53,688 nt of DNA from positions 1 to 53,688 of the forward strand of contig DASXMW010000290.1 in the NCBI GenBank assembly GCA_036495425.1, in the 5' to 3' direction. Source of the DNA: Bog-532 sp036495425 (GTDB lineage Bacteria; Actinomycetota; Actinomycetes; Streptosporangiales; Streptosporangiaceae). This document shows positions 25,059 to 33,159 of the stretch, piece by piece (positions within the stretch are counted from its first letter, which is position 1; each line of letters begins with the position of its first letter). The notes under the pieces are model-generated. The model had not been told where the DNA came from, did no database searches, and worked only from the letters and a program-made list of their open reading frames with translations. The position numbers and the translations under genes were made by a program.

Positions 25059-26108
25059 ATGACCAGGTATGCGCAGGGTAGAGAGAGCAACGTGACGATC
25101 GTGGACGGTCCGGACCGGTTCCAGCGCAGGCACGCGTGGCTGGGCTTCCCGCTGGCCGTGGCGTACAAGTTCTTCGACGACTTCGGCACCTACCTGGCCG
25201 CGATCATCACCTACTACGCGTTCGTGTCGATGTTCCCGCTGCTGCTGATCGCCTCGACCGTGCTGAGCGTGGTGCTGCGCGGCAACCAGCACCTGCAGCA
25301 CGAGCTGCTGACCTCGGCCCTGAAATCGCTGCCGGTGATCGGCCGCGAACTGGACAATCCACAGCACCTCAGCGGCGGACCGGCCGGCCTGATCATCGGC
25401 ATCGTCGGGTCGGTGTACGGCGCGCTCGGGGTGGCCCAGGCGTTCCAGTACGCCAGCAACACCATGTGGGCGGTGCCGCGCGACAGCCGTCCCAACCCGC
25501 TGCACACCAGGGGCCGGAGCCTGATCCTGCTGGCCGTGGTCGGGCTGGCCATCCTGGCCACCACCTCGCTCTCGGTCCTGAGCGACGGCGGGGTCGGCCT
25601 GCTCGGCACCACCGAGAAGTACCTGGCGGTGGCGGCGTCGGTGCTGATCAACGCGGCGGCGGCCGTCTTCGCGTTCCGGTTCGCCCCGGCCCGGAACCTG
25701 TCCCGCCGCGCCGTGCTGCCGGGAGCGATCCTGGCCGCGGTGCTCTGGCAGCTGCTGCAGACGTTCGGCATCATCTACGTCCGTCATGTCCAGCACGCCA
25801 GCGAGACCAACGCGGTGTTCGCCATCGTGCTGGGGCTGCTGGCCTACCTGTACCTCACCGCCATCACCCTGCTGCTGAGCGTGGAAGTCAACGTGGTCCG
25901 GGTCAATCACATGTACCCCCGGGCCCTGCTGACCCCGTTCACCGACGACGTGGCCCTGACCCCGGGCGACCGGCGGGCCTACGCCCGCCAGGCCAAGGCC
26001 CAGCGCAGCAAGCGGTTCGAGCGCATCGAGGTGGGTTTCCTGCCCCGCCGGAAGCGCGAGAACCGCCCCGAAGAAGACCGGGCCGGGCCGTCAGACGGGG
26101 CGGGATAG
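25059..26108 (+). CDS. YihY/BrkB-family inner membrane protein
   Basis: The protein (349 residues from ATG 25059, or 338 from GTG 25092) has about six membrane helices and the family signature AIITYYAFVSMFPLLLIAST (about residues 47-66). Further family segments are SVYGALGVAQAFQYASNTMW and AVLWQLLQTFGIIYV. The C-terminus is basic and cytoplasmic. The GTG start has GAGAGAG at a sensible distance and starts with TIVDGPDRF, so it may be the true one. The family was once called ribonuclease BN, wrongly; its transport or envelope role is unsettled. Its 3' end overlaps the convergent miaB gene by 18 bases. Confidence 0.85.
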   Translation: MTRYAQGRESNVTIVDGPDRFQRRHAWLGFPLAVAYKFFDDFGTYLAAIITYYAFVSMFPLLLIASTVLSVVLRGNQHLQHELLTSALKSLPVIGRELDNPQHLSGGPAGLIIGIVGSVYGALGVAQAFQYASNTMWAVPRDSRPNPLHTRGRSLILLAVVGLAILATTSLSVLSDGGVGLLGTTEKYLAVAASVLINAAAAVFAFRFAPARNLSRRAVLPGAILAAVLWQLLQTFGIIYVRHVQHASETNAVFAIVLGLLAYLYLTAITLLLSVEVNVVRVNHMYPRALLTPFTDDVALTPGDRRAYARQAKAQRSKRFERIEVGFLPRRKRENRPEEDRAGPSDGAG

Positions 26109-27575
26109 AGCGGGCATGCCCAGGACCACGGGCTGCTGGCCAGCCTCACGCACCGACCTTCGATCATCAAAATCGGGGGCGGGGCCGGTCAGTCTCTTCT
26201 CCCAGGCGTCACCGGCGCGGGTGCGGCGCACGGCGCCGGGCGCGCCGTCGGCGACCAGGTAGTGCGGCGCGGCGCGGGAGATCGTCACCGTGACCAGGTC
26301 GCCGGGCCGGGGCTCGGTCCCCTCGGGGATGAAGTGCACCAGCCGGTTGTCCGGGGCGCGCCCGGACATCCGGTGGGTGGCGGCGTCCTTGCGCCCCTCA
26401 CCCTCGGCCACCAGCACCTCGACGGTCCGCCCGGCCAGGCGCTTGTTCTCGGCCCAGGTGATCTCGCTGACCCGCTCGACCAGGCGGTCGTAGCGCTCCC
26501 GCACCACCTCGGGCGGGATCTGGCCGTCCATGGTGGCGGCCGGGGTGCCGTGCCGGGGCGAGTACAGGAACGTGAACGCGCCCGCGAACCGGGCCTGGCC
26601 GACCAGGTCCAGGGTCTGCTCGAAGTCCTGCTCGGTCTCGCCCGGGAAGCCGACGATGATGTCGGTGGTGATGGCGGCGTCCGGGATGGCCCGCCGGACC
26701 CGGTCCAGGATGGCCAGGTAGCGGTCGCGCCGGTAGGCCCGGCGCATGGCCTTGAGCACGGTGTCGGAGCCGGACTGCAGCGGCATGTGCAGGTGCGGCA
26801 TGACGTTCGGGGTCTCGGCCATGGCCTCGATCACGTCGTCGGTGAAGTCCCGCGGGTGCGGCGAGGTGAACCGGACCCGCTCCAGCCCGTCGATCTCCCC
26901 GCAGCTGCGCAGCAGCTTGCCGAACGCCTGCCGGTCGCCGAACTCGGCGCCGTAGGAGTTCACGTTCTGCCCGAGCAGGGTCACCTCGATGACGCCGTCG
27001 GCGGCCAGCGACCGGACCTCGGCCAGGATGTCGCCGGGCCGGCGGTCCTTCTCCTTGCCGCGCAGGCTGGGCACGATGCAGAAGGTGCAGGTGTTGTTGC
27101 AGCCGACCGAGATCGCGACCCAGGCCGCGTAGGCCGACTCCCGCCGGGCCGGGAGGACGGACGGGAACGTCTCCAGCGTTTCTTCGAACTCGGCCTGGGC
27201 TTCCTCGCGTTCCCGGGCCCGCTCCAGCAGGCCCGGCAGGGCGCCGATGTTGTGGGTGCCGAACACCACGTCGACCCAGGGGGCCCGCTTGCTGATCGCG
27301 GTCCGCTCCATCTGGGCCAGGCAGCCGCCGACCGCGATCTGCATGCCGGGGGTGGCGTTCTTGACCGGGAGCAGGTGGCCGAGGTTGCCGTACAGCCGGT
27401 CGGCGGCGTTCTCCCGGACCGCGCAGGTGTTGAACACCAGCACGTCGGGGGTGGCCCCGGTGGCCGCGCGCTGGTAGCCGGCGTCCTCCAGCAGGCCCGC
27501 GAGCCGCTCGGAGTCGTGCGCGTTCATCTGGCACCCGTAGGTGCGGATCTCATAGGTGCGAGGCGAGGCGTCCAT
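26091..27575 (-). CDS. miaB: tRNA-2-methylthio-N6-dimethylallyladenosine synthase
   Basis: The 494-residue radical-SAM methylthiotransferase has its N-terminal cluster cysteines at Cys15 (YGCQMN), Cys51 (NTCAVRE) and in GGCLAQ. The radical-SAM motif CNNTCTFC and a C-terminal TRAM domain (TVEVLVAEGEGRKD region) follow. It adds a methylthio group to i6A37 of tRNA, the step after MiaA. A Glu-rich stretch (REREEAQAEFEETLETF) precedes the SAM domain. It lies 44 bases downstream of rny and is probably read from the recA-recX-rny direction. It is distinguished from RimO by its full-length match to MiaB-type CQMN. Confidence 0.95.
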   Translation of the reverse strand: MDASPRTYEIRTYGCQMNAHDSERLAGLLEDAGYQRAATGATPDVLVFNTCAVRENAADRLYGNLGHLLPVKNATPGMQIAVGGCLAQMERTAISKRAPWVDVVFGTHNIGALPGLLERAREREEAQAEFEETLETFPSVLPARRESAYAAWVAISVGCNNTCTFCIVPSLRGKEKDRRPGDILAEVRSLAADGVIEVTLLGQNVNSYGAEFGDRQAFGKLLRSCGEIDGLERVRFTSPHPRDFTDDVIEAMAETPNVMPHLHMPLQSGSDTVLKAMRRAYRRDRYLAILDRVRRAIPDAAITTDIIVGFPGETEQDFEQTLDLVGQARFAGAFTFLYSPRHGTPAATMDGQIPPEVVRERYDRLVERVSEITWAENKRLAGRTVEVLVAEGEGRKDAATHRMSGRAPDNRLVHFIPEGTEPRPGDLVTVTISRAAPHYLVADGAPGAVRRTRAGDAWEKRLTGPAPDFDDRRSVREAGQQPVVLGMPALSRPV

Positions 27576-27619
27576 GGCGCCTACCAGGTTACGCGGCCGG
27601 GCCGGCCCTTGCGGTTACG

Positions 27620-29491
27620 TCAGCGGGCGAACTCCATGGCGCGGGACTCGCGGACCACGGTGATCCGGATCTGGCCCGGGTAGGTCAGCTCCTCCTCCAC
27701 CTGCTTGGCGATGTCGCGGGCGATGACCTGAGCCTGGATGTCGTCCACGCTCTCCGGCTTGACCATGACCCGGATCTCCCGGCCGGCCTGCATGGCGAAC
27801 ACCTTCTCCACACCCTCGTGCCCGTTGGCGATCTGCTCCAGCCGCTCCAGCCGCTTCACGTAGGCCTCCAGCGACTCGCGCCGGGCCCCGGGCCGCCCGC
27901 CGCTGATCGCGTCGGCGGCCTGGGTCAGCACCGCCTCGACCGTGCGCGGCTCGACCTCGTTGTGGTGGGCTTCGATCGCGTGCACCACGTCGTCCGGCTC
28001 GCCGTAACGCCGGGCGATCTCGGCCCCGATCAGCGCGTGGCTGCCCTCGACCTCGTGGGTCAGGGCCTTGCCGATGTCGTGCAGCACCGCGCAGCGCTTC
28101 ATCAAGCCAGAGTCCAGGCCCAGTTCGCTGGCCATCATGCCGGCGATGTGCGCCGACTCGATCAGGTGCTTGAGCACGTTCTGCCCGTAGCTGGTGCGGT
28201 AGCGCAGCCGCCCCAGCAGGCTCACCAGCTCTTCGTGCATGCCGGTGATGCCCAGCTCGACCAGGGCGTCCTCACCGGACCGGACGCACAGTTGCTCGAT
28301 CTCGGCCCGGCCCCGCTCGTAGGCTTCCTCGATGCGCTGCGGGTGGATGCGGCCGTCCAGCACCAGCCGCTCCAGGGTCAGCCGCGCGATCTCCCGCCGC
28401 ACCGGGTCGAAGCAGGACAGCAGCACCGCCTCGGGGGTGTCGTCGATGATCAGGTTGACCCCGGTGACCGACTCGAAGGCGCGGATGTTCCGCCCCTCGC
28501 GGCCGATGATCCGGCCCTTCATCTCATCGCCCGGCAGGTGCAGCACCGAGACCACCGACTCGCTGGTCTGCTCGGTGGCGATCCGCTGGATGGCCAGCGT
28601 GACGACCTTGCGGGCCCGCTTCTCGCCCTCGGACCGGGCCTGGTGCTCGATGTCCCGCACCATCAGGGCGGCCTCGCGCTTGGCCTGGTTCTCGATGGTG
28701 GAGACCAGCTCGGTCTTGGCCTGGACGGCGGTCAGCCCGGCCACCCGCTCCAGCTCGGTCTGGCGCTGGCTGTCCAGCTGGTCGATCTCGGCGGCCCGAT
28801 CACCCAGGGCACGCTGGCGCTCGTCGAGCTCGGCGGACCGGTCTTCCAGGCGGTGCAGCTCCTTGTCCAGCCGCTGCTCCCGGTCGGCCAGCCGGTTCTC
28901 CCGGCGTTCCAGGTCGCTGCGCAGCTCACGGACCTCGTCCTTGACCGCGCGGATCTCGGCTTCGACCTCGCGGCGGCCCTGGTCGGTCTGTTCGGCGGCC
29001 TGCTCGGCCTTGGACCTGATCGCGGTGGCTTCGACCTCAGCCTGGACCCGGATCTGCTCGGCCTCGCGGCTGGCCGTGTCGAGAGCCTTGGCGGTGGCAG
29101 CCGAGATGGCGGCCGAGTCCAGGGCGGCCGCCGGGGCGCCGGAGCCGGTGCCGGTGCCGGTGCCGTGGGCGGGAGGGCCCGCGGTCGCGGCGGCGGGAGC
29201 GGCGCCGGCCGGAGCGTCCCCGGCCGGAGTGGCGCTGGCGCCGGTGGGAGCGCGGCCGGCCGTCGGCTCGTGACCGGTGGTGGCTGGGGCCAGGGCAGCC
29301 GGGGCGGCCGCGGCTTCCGCCGGGCGGCCGGGGGTGCCGGTGGCGGCAGCGGCGGGACTGGAGGCGGCACCAGGGGCATTGCCGGGGGCTCTCAGCGTGG
29401 CCGTCCCGGACCTGCGCCAGACGACAACGAGCGCGAATACCGCCGCGAGGAGCCCGATAGCCATGAACACGAAGGCAATGCCGCCGCTCAC
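27620..29491 (-). CDS. rny: Ribonuclease Y
   Basis: The protein (about 623 residues) has an N-terminal membrane helix (about residues 5-25), a long coiled coil (about 125-290), a KH domain (KGRIIGREGRNIRAFE) and an HD domain (LHDIGKALTHEVEGSHALIG). It initiates mRNA decay at the membrane. Between helix and coiled coil lies a Pro/Ala/Thr-rich linker of about 90 residues, much longer than in Firmicutes. GTG 29491 is preferred over GTG 29497 because AAGGGG is five bases upstream of it and overlaps the other. Two dyads lie in the leader. Its position between recX and miaB is typical of actinomycetes. Confidence 0.93.
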   Translation of the reverse strand: MSGGIAFVFMAIGLLAAVFALVVVWRRSGTATLRAPGNAPGAASSPAAAATGTPGRPAEAAAAPAALAPATTGHEPTAGRAPTGASATPAGDAPAGAAPAAATAGPPAHGTGTGTGSGAPAAALDSAAISAATAKALDTASREAEQIRVQAEVEATAIRSKAEQAAEQTDQGRREVEAEIRAVKDEVRELRSDLERRENRLADREQRLDKELHRLEDRSAELDERQRALGDRAAEIDQLDSQRQTELERVAGLTAVQAKTELVSTIENQAKREAALMVRDIEHQARSEGEKRARKVVTLAIQRIATEQTSESVVSVLHLPGDEMKGRIIGREGRNIRAFESVTGVNLIIDDTPEAVLLSCFDPVRREIARLTLERLVLDGRIHPQRIEEAYERGRAEIEQLCVRSGEDALVELGITGMHEELVSLLGRLRYRTSYGQNVLKHLIESAHIAGMMASELGLDSGLMKRCAVLHDIGKALTHEVEGSHALIGAEIARRYGEPDDVVHAIEAHHNEVEPRTVEAVLTQAADAISGGRPGARRESLEAYVKRLERLEQIANGHEGVEKVFAMQAGREIRVMVKPESVDDIQAQVIARDIAKQVEEELTYPGQIRITVVRESRAMEFAR

Positions 29492-29543
29492 AGTCACCCC
29501 TTCCGCTCATCAGGTCCCGTCACCGGGCACCGCGAGTGCGATA

Positions 29544-29591
29544 CCAGGGATTTATGCCCTGGCGCGAGGGGTTCTGCACGCTGGCGCGTGC
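29544..29591 (-). promoter_or_regulatory. Two dyads in the rny upstream region
   Basis: CCAGGG-N7-CCCTGG (29544-29549/29557-29562) and GCACGC-N4-GCGTGC (29576-29581/29586-29591) lie 50-100 bases before the rny start. On the minus strand CATAAAT, a possible -10, lies within the loop of the first dyad. They could be operators or leader hairpins. I see no gene between 29498 and 29862. Confidence 0.4.
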
Positions 29592-29728
29592 GGCCGTTAC
29601 TACGGGTCGCTGGCGTCGGCCGCTGGCTGCGGCCAGGCTGCCGGTGGCCGAATCCGCTGGTAGCGGCCGGGCGGCATGTGAAGTTGTTCTATGGTCATCC
29701 GCGCAGCGCGGAGTAACACCTCGCTGCC

Positions 29729-29798
29729 GGCAGGTTAAGCGCAGATAACGTTTTGAGCAAGCAAGCGGCACTGAAGCCACTTGCGTGCCGAACCTGCC
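29729..29798 (-). terminator. Nested hairpins downstream of recX
   Basis: On the minus strand GCAAGTGGC-TTCAGT-GCCGCTTGC (29784-29761) folds into nine pairs including one U-G wobble, about 80 bases after the recX stop. It is nested inside a wider inverted repeat GGCAGGTT (29729-29736)/AACCTGCC (29791-29798). The wobble works only in the minus-strand RNA, which fits a terminator or processing site for recA-recX. Confidence 0.5.
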
Positions 29799-29862
29799 CA
29801 GAGGCCGGGCTGCTCATGTTTGCGCACGTCGAACCCTGAGTGACCCGGTTGAGCGATCATCC

Positions 29863-30720
29863 TCAGCCCTGACCGTCTTCGAGGCCGATGTCCGGGTCCG
29901 GATCATCGAGCACACCAGCCAGTTCCGCCGCCTGAGCGTCATGGGCCCCCTCAGCCTCAAGCGCCTCGCGGACGATCCGGTAGGACAGCGCGGCGCCGTA
30001 CCCCTTGCGGGCCAGGGCGCCCACCAGGCGTCGCATCCGGGCCTCGGGGGGCTGGCCCCGGGTGGCCCGCAGCTTACGATCGACGATCTGCCGGGCGGTG
30101 GCCGCCTCCTGGCCCGGGTCGAGGGTCTCCACGGCCTCGCGCACGTCGTCGGCGTCCACGCCGCGGCGGCGCAATTCGGTGGACAGCGCGCGGCGGGACA
30201 GCCCCCGGCTGTGGTGCCGGGACTCCACCCAGGCCCTGGCGAAGGCCTGGTCGTCGATCAGCCCCACCTCGGTGAACCGGTCGAGGATGCCCTCCGCCAC
30301 GTGGTCCGGGATCTGCTTGCGCTGCATGGCCTGGGCCAGCTGCGCCCGGGTGCGCGGCTCGATGGTGATCAGCCGGAGGCAGATCTGGCGGGCAGCCGCC
30401 TCGGGGTCGCGCGGGATCCGGGGCGCCCGGGCGCCGGGCGCCTCGTCGTCGTCGGCTCCCGGGTTCAGGAGCTGATCCTGGGCCGGGTCCGGCTCGTCGA
30501 GCCAGTTCTCGGACCAGGCGGGCTGGACCGTGGGCTCCGCGACGTCGGCTACGTCCCGGTGGTTCCCGTCGTCCCGGCCGTCGCGGTTCCATCGGCCGGA
30601 GCCGGAGCCGGAGCGGCCGGGAGTGCCGGGGCCAGGGTCATGGCCGGTCCCGGCCCGGGTCTGGGGCCCGGGCCAGAACCGGTCGGCACCGGTCCGGCGA
30701 CTGCGGCGCCTACTGGCCAC
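29863..30720 (-). CDS. recX: RecA regulator RecX
   Basis: The 285-residue protein has the three-helix RecX repeats in its C-terminal 175 residues (ICLRLITIEPRTRAQLAQAM, GLIDDQAFARAWVESR, SRRALSTELRRRGVDADDVR, MRRLVGALARKGYGAALSYR). The first 110 residues are a disordered Arg/Gly/Asp-rich extension not found in short RecX proteins. RecX limits RecA filament growth. The gene overlaps the end of recA by 11 bases, so synthesis is coupled to recA and shares its DNA-damage promoters. Confidence 0.92.
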   Translation of the reverse strand: MASRRRSRRTGADRFWPGPQTRAGTGHDPGPGTPGRSGSGSGRWNRDGRDDGNHRDVADVAEPTVQPAWSENWLDEPDPAQDQLLNPGADDDEAPGARAPRIPRDPEAAARQICLRLITIEPRTRAQLAQAMQRKQIPDHVAEGILDRFTEVGLIDDQAFARAWVESRHHSRGLSRRALSTELRRRGVDADDVREAVETLDPGQEAATARQIVDRKLRATRGQPPEARMRRLVGALARKGYGAALSYRIVREALEAEGAHDAQAAELAGVLDDPDPDIGLEDGQG

Positions 30721-31924
30721 CGCCCACTCCTGCGCCCGCGCTCACGCTGGGGACCCGGCTGGCCGGCCGGCCCGGGGCACCGGCGGCGGCCTTGCCGGCG
30801 GCACCCGGAGCCGGGGCCCCGTTGCCGTTCGCGGCCGGGGCGCTCCCGTTGCCGTTGGCCCCGCCAGCGCCGTTGGCCGCCGCGGCGGGGTTGGCGTCCA
30901 GCCGCGCTCCCACCCCGAGCTTCTCCTTGATCTTCTTCTCGATCTCGTTGGCCAGGTCGGCGTTTTCCTTCAGGAAGGTGCGGGCGTTCTCCTTGCCCTG
31001 GCCGAGCTGGTCGCCCTCGTAGGTGTACCAGGCGCCGGCCTTGCGGACGATGCCCTGCTCCACGCCGAGGTCGATGAGGCTGCCCTCGCGGCTGATGCCG
31101 GCGCCGTAGAGGATGTCGAACTCGGCCACCTTGAACGGCGGGCTCATCTTGTTCTTGACCACCTTGACGCGGGTCCGGTTGCCCACCGCGTCGGTGCCCT
31201 CCTTGAGCGTCTCGATGCGGCGCACGTCGAGGCGGATCGACGAGTAGAACTTCAGCGCCTTGCCACCGCTGGTGGTCTCCGGGCTGCCGAACATCACGCC
31301 GACCTTCTCCCGGAGCTGGTTGATGAAGATCGCGGTGGTCTTGGCCTGGCTCAGCGCGCCGGTGATCTTACGCAGGGCCTGGGACATGAGGCGGGCCTGG
31401 AGGCCGACGTGGCTGTCGCCCATCTCGCCCTCGATCTCCGCCCGCGGTACCAGCGCGGCCACCGAGTCGATGACGACGACGTCGATGGCGCCGGACCGGA
31501 TCAGCATGTCCATGATCTCCAGCGCCTGCTCACCGGTGTCCGGCTGGGACACCAGCAGGGCGTCGGTGTCGACGCCCAGATTCTTGGCGTACTCGGGGTC
31601 GAGCGCGTGCTCGGCGTCGATGAACGCCGCGATGCCGCCGAGCTTCTGAGCGTTGGCGACTGCGTGCAGCGCCACCGTGGTCTTACCACTGCTCTCCGGG
31701 CCGTAGATCTCGACGATGCGGCCGCGCGGCAGGCCACCGAGGCCGAGGGCCACGTCGAGCGTGATCGATCCGGTGGGAATGACCTCGACGGCCTGGTGCC
31801 CCTTCTCGCCGAGCCGCATGACCGAGCCCTTGCCGAACTGCCGCTCGATCTGGACCAGCGCGGTCTCAAGGGCCTTGTCCCGGTCGCCGGCCCGCTCGAC
31901 GCTCGGCCTGCTGTTCGCTGCCAT
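30710..31924 (-). CDS. recA: Recombinase RecA
   Basis: The 404-residue recombinase has Walker A GPESSGKT at residues 75-82, the L1/L2 DNA-binding loop region and FINQLREKVGVMFGSPETTS. No intein interrupts it. It is longer than E. coli RecA through a C-terminal Ala/Gly/Asn/Pro-rich tail of about 60 residues. It catalyses strand exchange and stimulates LexA self-cleavage. Two damage-responsive elements lie upstream: a PafBC-type promoter at 31991-32013 and a LexA box at 32075-32090. Confidence 0.98.
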   Translation of the reverse strand: MAANSRPSVERAGDRDKALETALVQIERQFGKGSVMRLGEKGHQAVEVIPTGSITLDVALGLGGLPRGRIVEIYGPESSGKTTVALHAVANAQKLGGIAAFIDAEHALDPEYAKNLGVDTDALLVSQPDTGEQALEIMDMLIRSGAIDVVVIDSVAALVPRAEIEGEMGDSHVGLQARLMSQALRKITGALSQAKTTAIFINQLREKVGVMFGSPETTSGGKALKFYSSIRLDVRRIETLKEGTDAVGNRTRVKVVKNKMSPPFKVAEFDILYGAGISREGSLIDLGVEQGIVRKAGAWYTYEGDQLGQGKENARTFLKENADLANEIEKKIKEKLGVGARLDANPAAAANGAGGANGNGSAPAANGNGAPAPGAAGKAAAGAPGRPASRVPSVSAGAGVGGGQ

Positions 31925-31990
31925 GGGAACTCCCTGTCGGGTTTCGTTTCTATCTGAGCCGCTGGCGTCCGCCTGCGGTGTCGGTGCCCG

Positions 31991-32013
31991 ACGCTACGCG
32001 CCACCACTGACAT
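31991..32013 (-). promoter_or_regulatory. RecA-NDp (PafBC-type) promoter of recA
   Basis: The minus strand reads ATGTCAGTG-N8-TAGCGT, matching the mycobacterial RecA-NDp consensus TTGTCRGTG-N8-TAnnnT at all but the first base. It lies about 67 bases before the recA start. This element is used by the LexA-independent, PafBC-dependent DNA-damage response. Confidence 0.8.
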
Positions 32014-32074
32014 TTCCGGGACCTCCGGCACCACGCCCGCTGCCAGCCGGGGATCCGCACGCGCCCCACTGTAG

Positions 32075-32090
32075 GCGAACTACTGTTCGA
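32075..32090 (-). promoter_or_regulatory. LexA (SOS) box upstream of recA
   Basis: The minus strand reads TCGAAC-AGTA-GTTCGC, one base off the symmetric actinobacterial SOS box TCGAAC-N4-GTTCGA. It lies about 150 bases before recA and 60 bases from the stop of the DUF3046 gene. Confidence 0.85.
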
Positions 32091-32147
32091 TCGGCACCCG
32101 ACACGCCGATTTCGGGCCAGGGGGCTCAGGACGGACCCGGAACGGGC

Positions 32148-32342
32148 TCAGCGCAGGGATTCCGGCACGTTGAAGGAGTCGCAGACGGCGCGCCAGACCT
32201 TCTTCACGTCCTCGCCGTCGGCCAGGGCGCGGTCGATGGTCCGCCCGCCCAGCCCGGCCAGCACGTAGTCCTTGGCGACGCTGTGCGCGTACGCCTCGCC
32301 GAACTGCGCGTTCATCCTCTCCCAGAACACAGTGAGCCGCAC
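32148..32342 (-). CDS. DUF3046 small protein
   Basis: The 64-residue protein (RLTVFWERMNAQFGEAYAHS, then a Lys/Asp-rich helix ending in VPESLR) belongs to DUF3046, a small actinobacterial family almost always encoded just upstream of recA. The start is GTG 32342; a TAnnnT -10 (TAGCCT, 32354-32349) lies six bases before it, so the message may be leaderless. No function is established; the recA context suggests a link to genome maintenance. The 223-base gap to recA holds the recA promoters. Confidence 0.88.
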   Translation of the reverse strand: MRLTVFWERMNAQFGEAYAHSVAKDYVLAGLGGRTIDRALADGEDVKKVWRAVCDSFNVPESLR

Positions 32343-32519
32343 CCGGCCAGGCTACCGCCCGCTCCGGCCTGGTCTTTCTTTTGGACTGACCGTGAGAAAA
32401 ATCCGCCTGGCTGGGTACATACGGACCGCGAAGATCGTTGAGTATTAAAACTGCCGGTGTCGGGGCGCGGGGGATCCGCTGCGCCACGAGCGGGCACAGC
32501 ACGAGATGCGGGGCGCGGA

Positions 32520-33059
32520 ATGTCCTCACCGGCACGGGACGCACATACGCCGATGGACTCCGGGGCCGTTCAGCAGGAGACAGCGCCGCCGCGGCACCGC
32601 CGGTGGGTGACGCTGAGCCTGGTGCTGCTGGTGATCCTGGTGCTGGTCGCGGCGGGCACGGGGGTGGCGGCGCTGCTGACCCACGGCTTCCACAGCAAGA
32701 CCACGGTCAAGTACCACCAGGCAGCCGTGTTCAGCCTGCGGGCCGGTGACTGCATCGACCTGGAGGCGACCGGGTCCAAAGCGAACGTGGTCTCGTGCAC
32801 GAAGCCGCACGACGCCGAGGTGTTCGGGACGTTCCGCCTGAGTGGCCCGTGGCCCGGCGGCAACGTGGTCCGCCAGCGGGCCGGGGCCGGCTGCGCGACC
32901 CGGCTGGACAGCTACCTGAACCCGCAGCTGGCCAACACGAACCTGACCCAGTCCTACGTCTTCCCCGGCCAGCAGGCCTGGACGTCGGGCCAGCGGACGG
33001 TGGTGTGCGAGGTCCGCTCGACCAAGGGCCAGCTCAGCGACTCCGTCCGGCGCGGCTGA
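32520..33059 (+). CDS. Membrane-anchored septum-formation-domain protein
   Basis: The 179-residue protein has a short cytoplasmic N-terminus, one membrane helix (LSLVLLVILVLVAAGTGVAA, about residues 33-52) and an extracytoplasmic domain. The domain includes SLRAGDCIDLEATGSKANVV, CTKPHDAEVFGTF and paired cysteines, as in the septum-formation (PF13845-like) and DUF4190-associated families. ATG 32520 is the best in-frame start; the frame remains open upstream to 32457, where no binding site is seen. Cysteines in GDC, SCTK, AGCAT and VVCEV suggest two disulfides. The exact role is unknown. Confidence 0.72.
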   Translation: MSSPARDAHTPMDSGAVQQETAPPRHRRWVTLSLVLLVILVLVAAGTGVAALLTHGFHSKTTVKYHQAAVFSLRAGDCIDLEATGSKANVVSCTKPHDAEVFGTFRLSGPWPGGNVVRQRAGAGCATRLDSYLNPQLANTNLTQSYVFPGQQAWTSGQRTVVCEVRSTKGQLSDSVRRG

Positions 33060-33130
33060 GCGCCCCTGGCTGGAAGTACGAGGCCCTGTCCGCTCAGGGC
33101 TGAGCTGGGGCGGGACCCGGGCGGACAGAG

Positions 33131-33153
33131 ATGTCAGTGGTCCGGGGCAAGAT
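33131..33153 (+). promoter_or_regulatory. PafBC-type, probably leaderless promoter of lhr
   Basis: ATGTCAGTG (33131-33139), eight bases, then CAAGAT (33148-33153) match the RecA-NDp element except for the first base of each hexamer-like block. CAAGAT is six bases before ATG 33160, so transcription should start at or beside the ATG. The same first-base A occurs in the recA copy in this window. Confidence 0.6.
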
Positions 33154-33159
33154 GGAAGC

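Noticed and set aside
22189..25062. A 957-residue open frame opposite the crotonase, dapF and miaA genes
   Set aside because: It spans three well-identified genes and has shadow-type composition.
25979..26170. A 63-residue minus-strand frame at the YihY/miaB junction
   Set aside because: It is antisense to the end of the YihY gene and the miaB 3' end is in another frame; no homology or ribosome site.
31972..31996. A second, plus-strand GTGTCGGTG-N8-TACGCG resembling RecA-NDp within the recA leader
   Set aside because: The -10 does not end in T, the first base is wrong, and no plus-strand gene follows within 500 bases.
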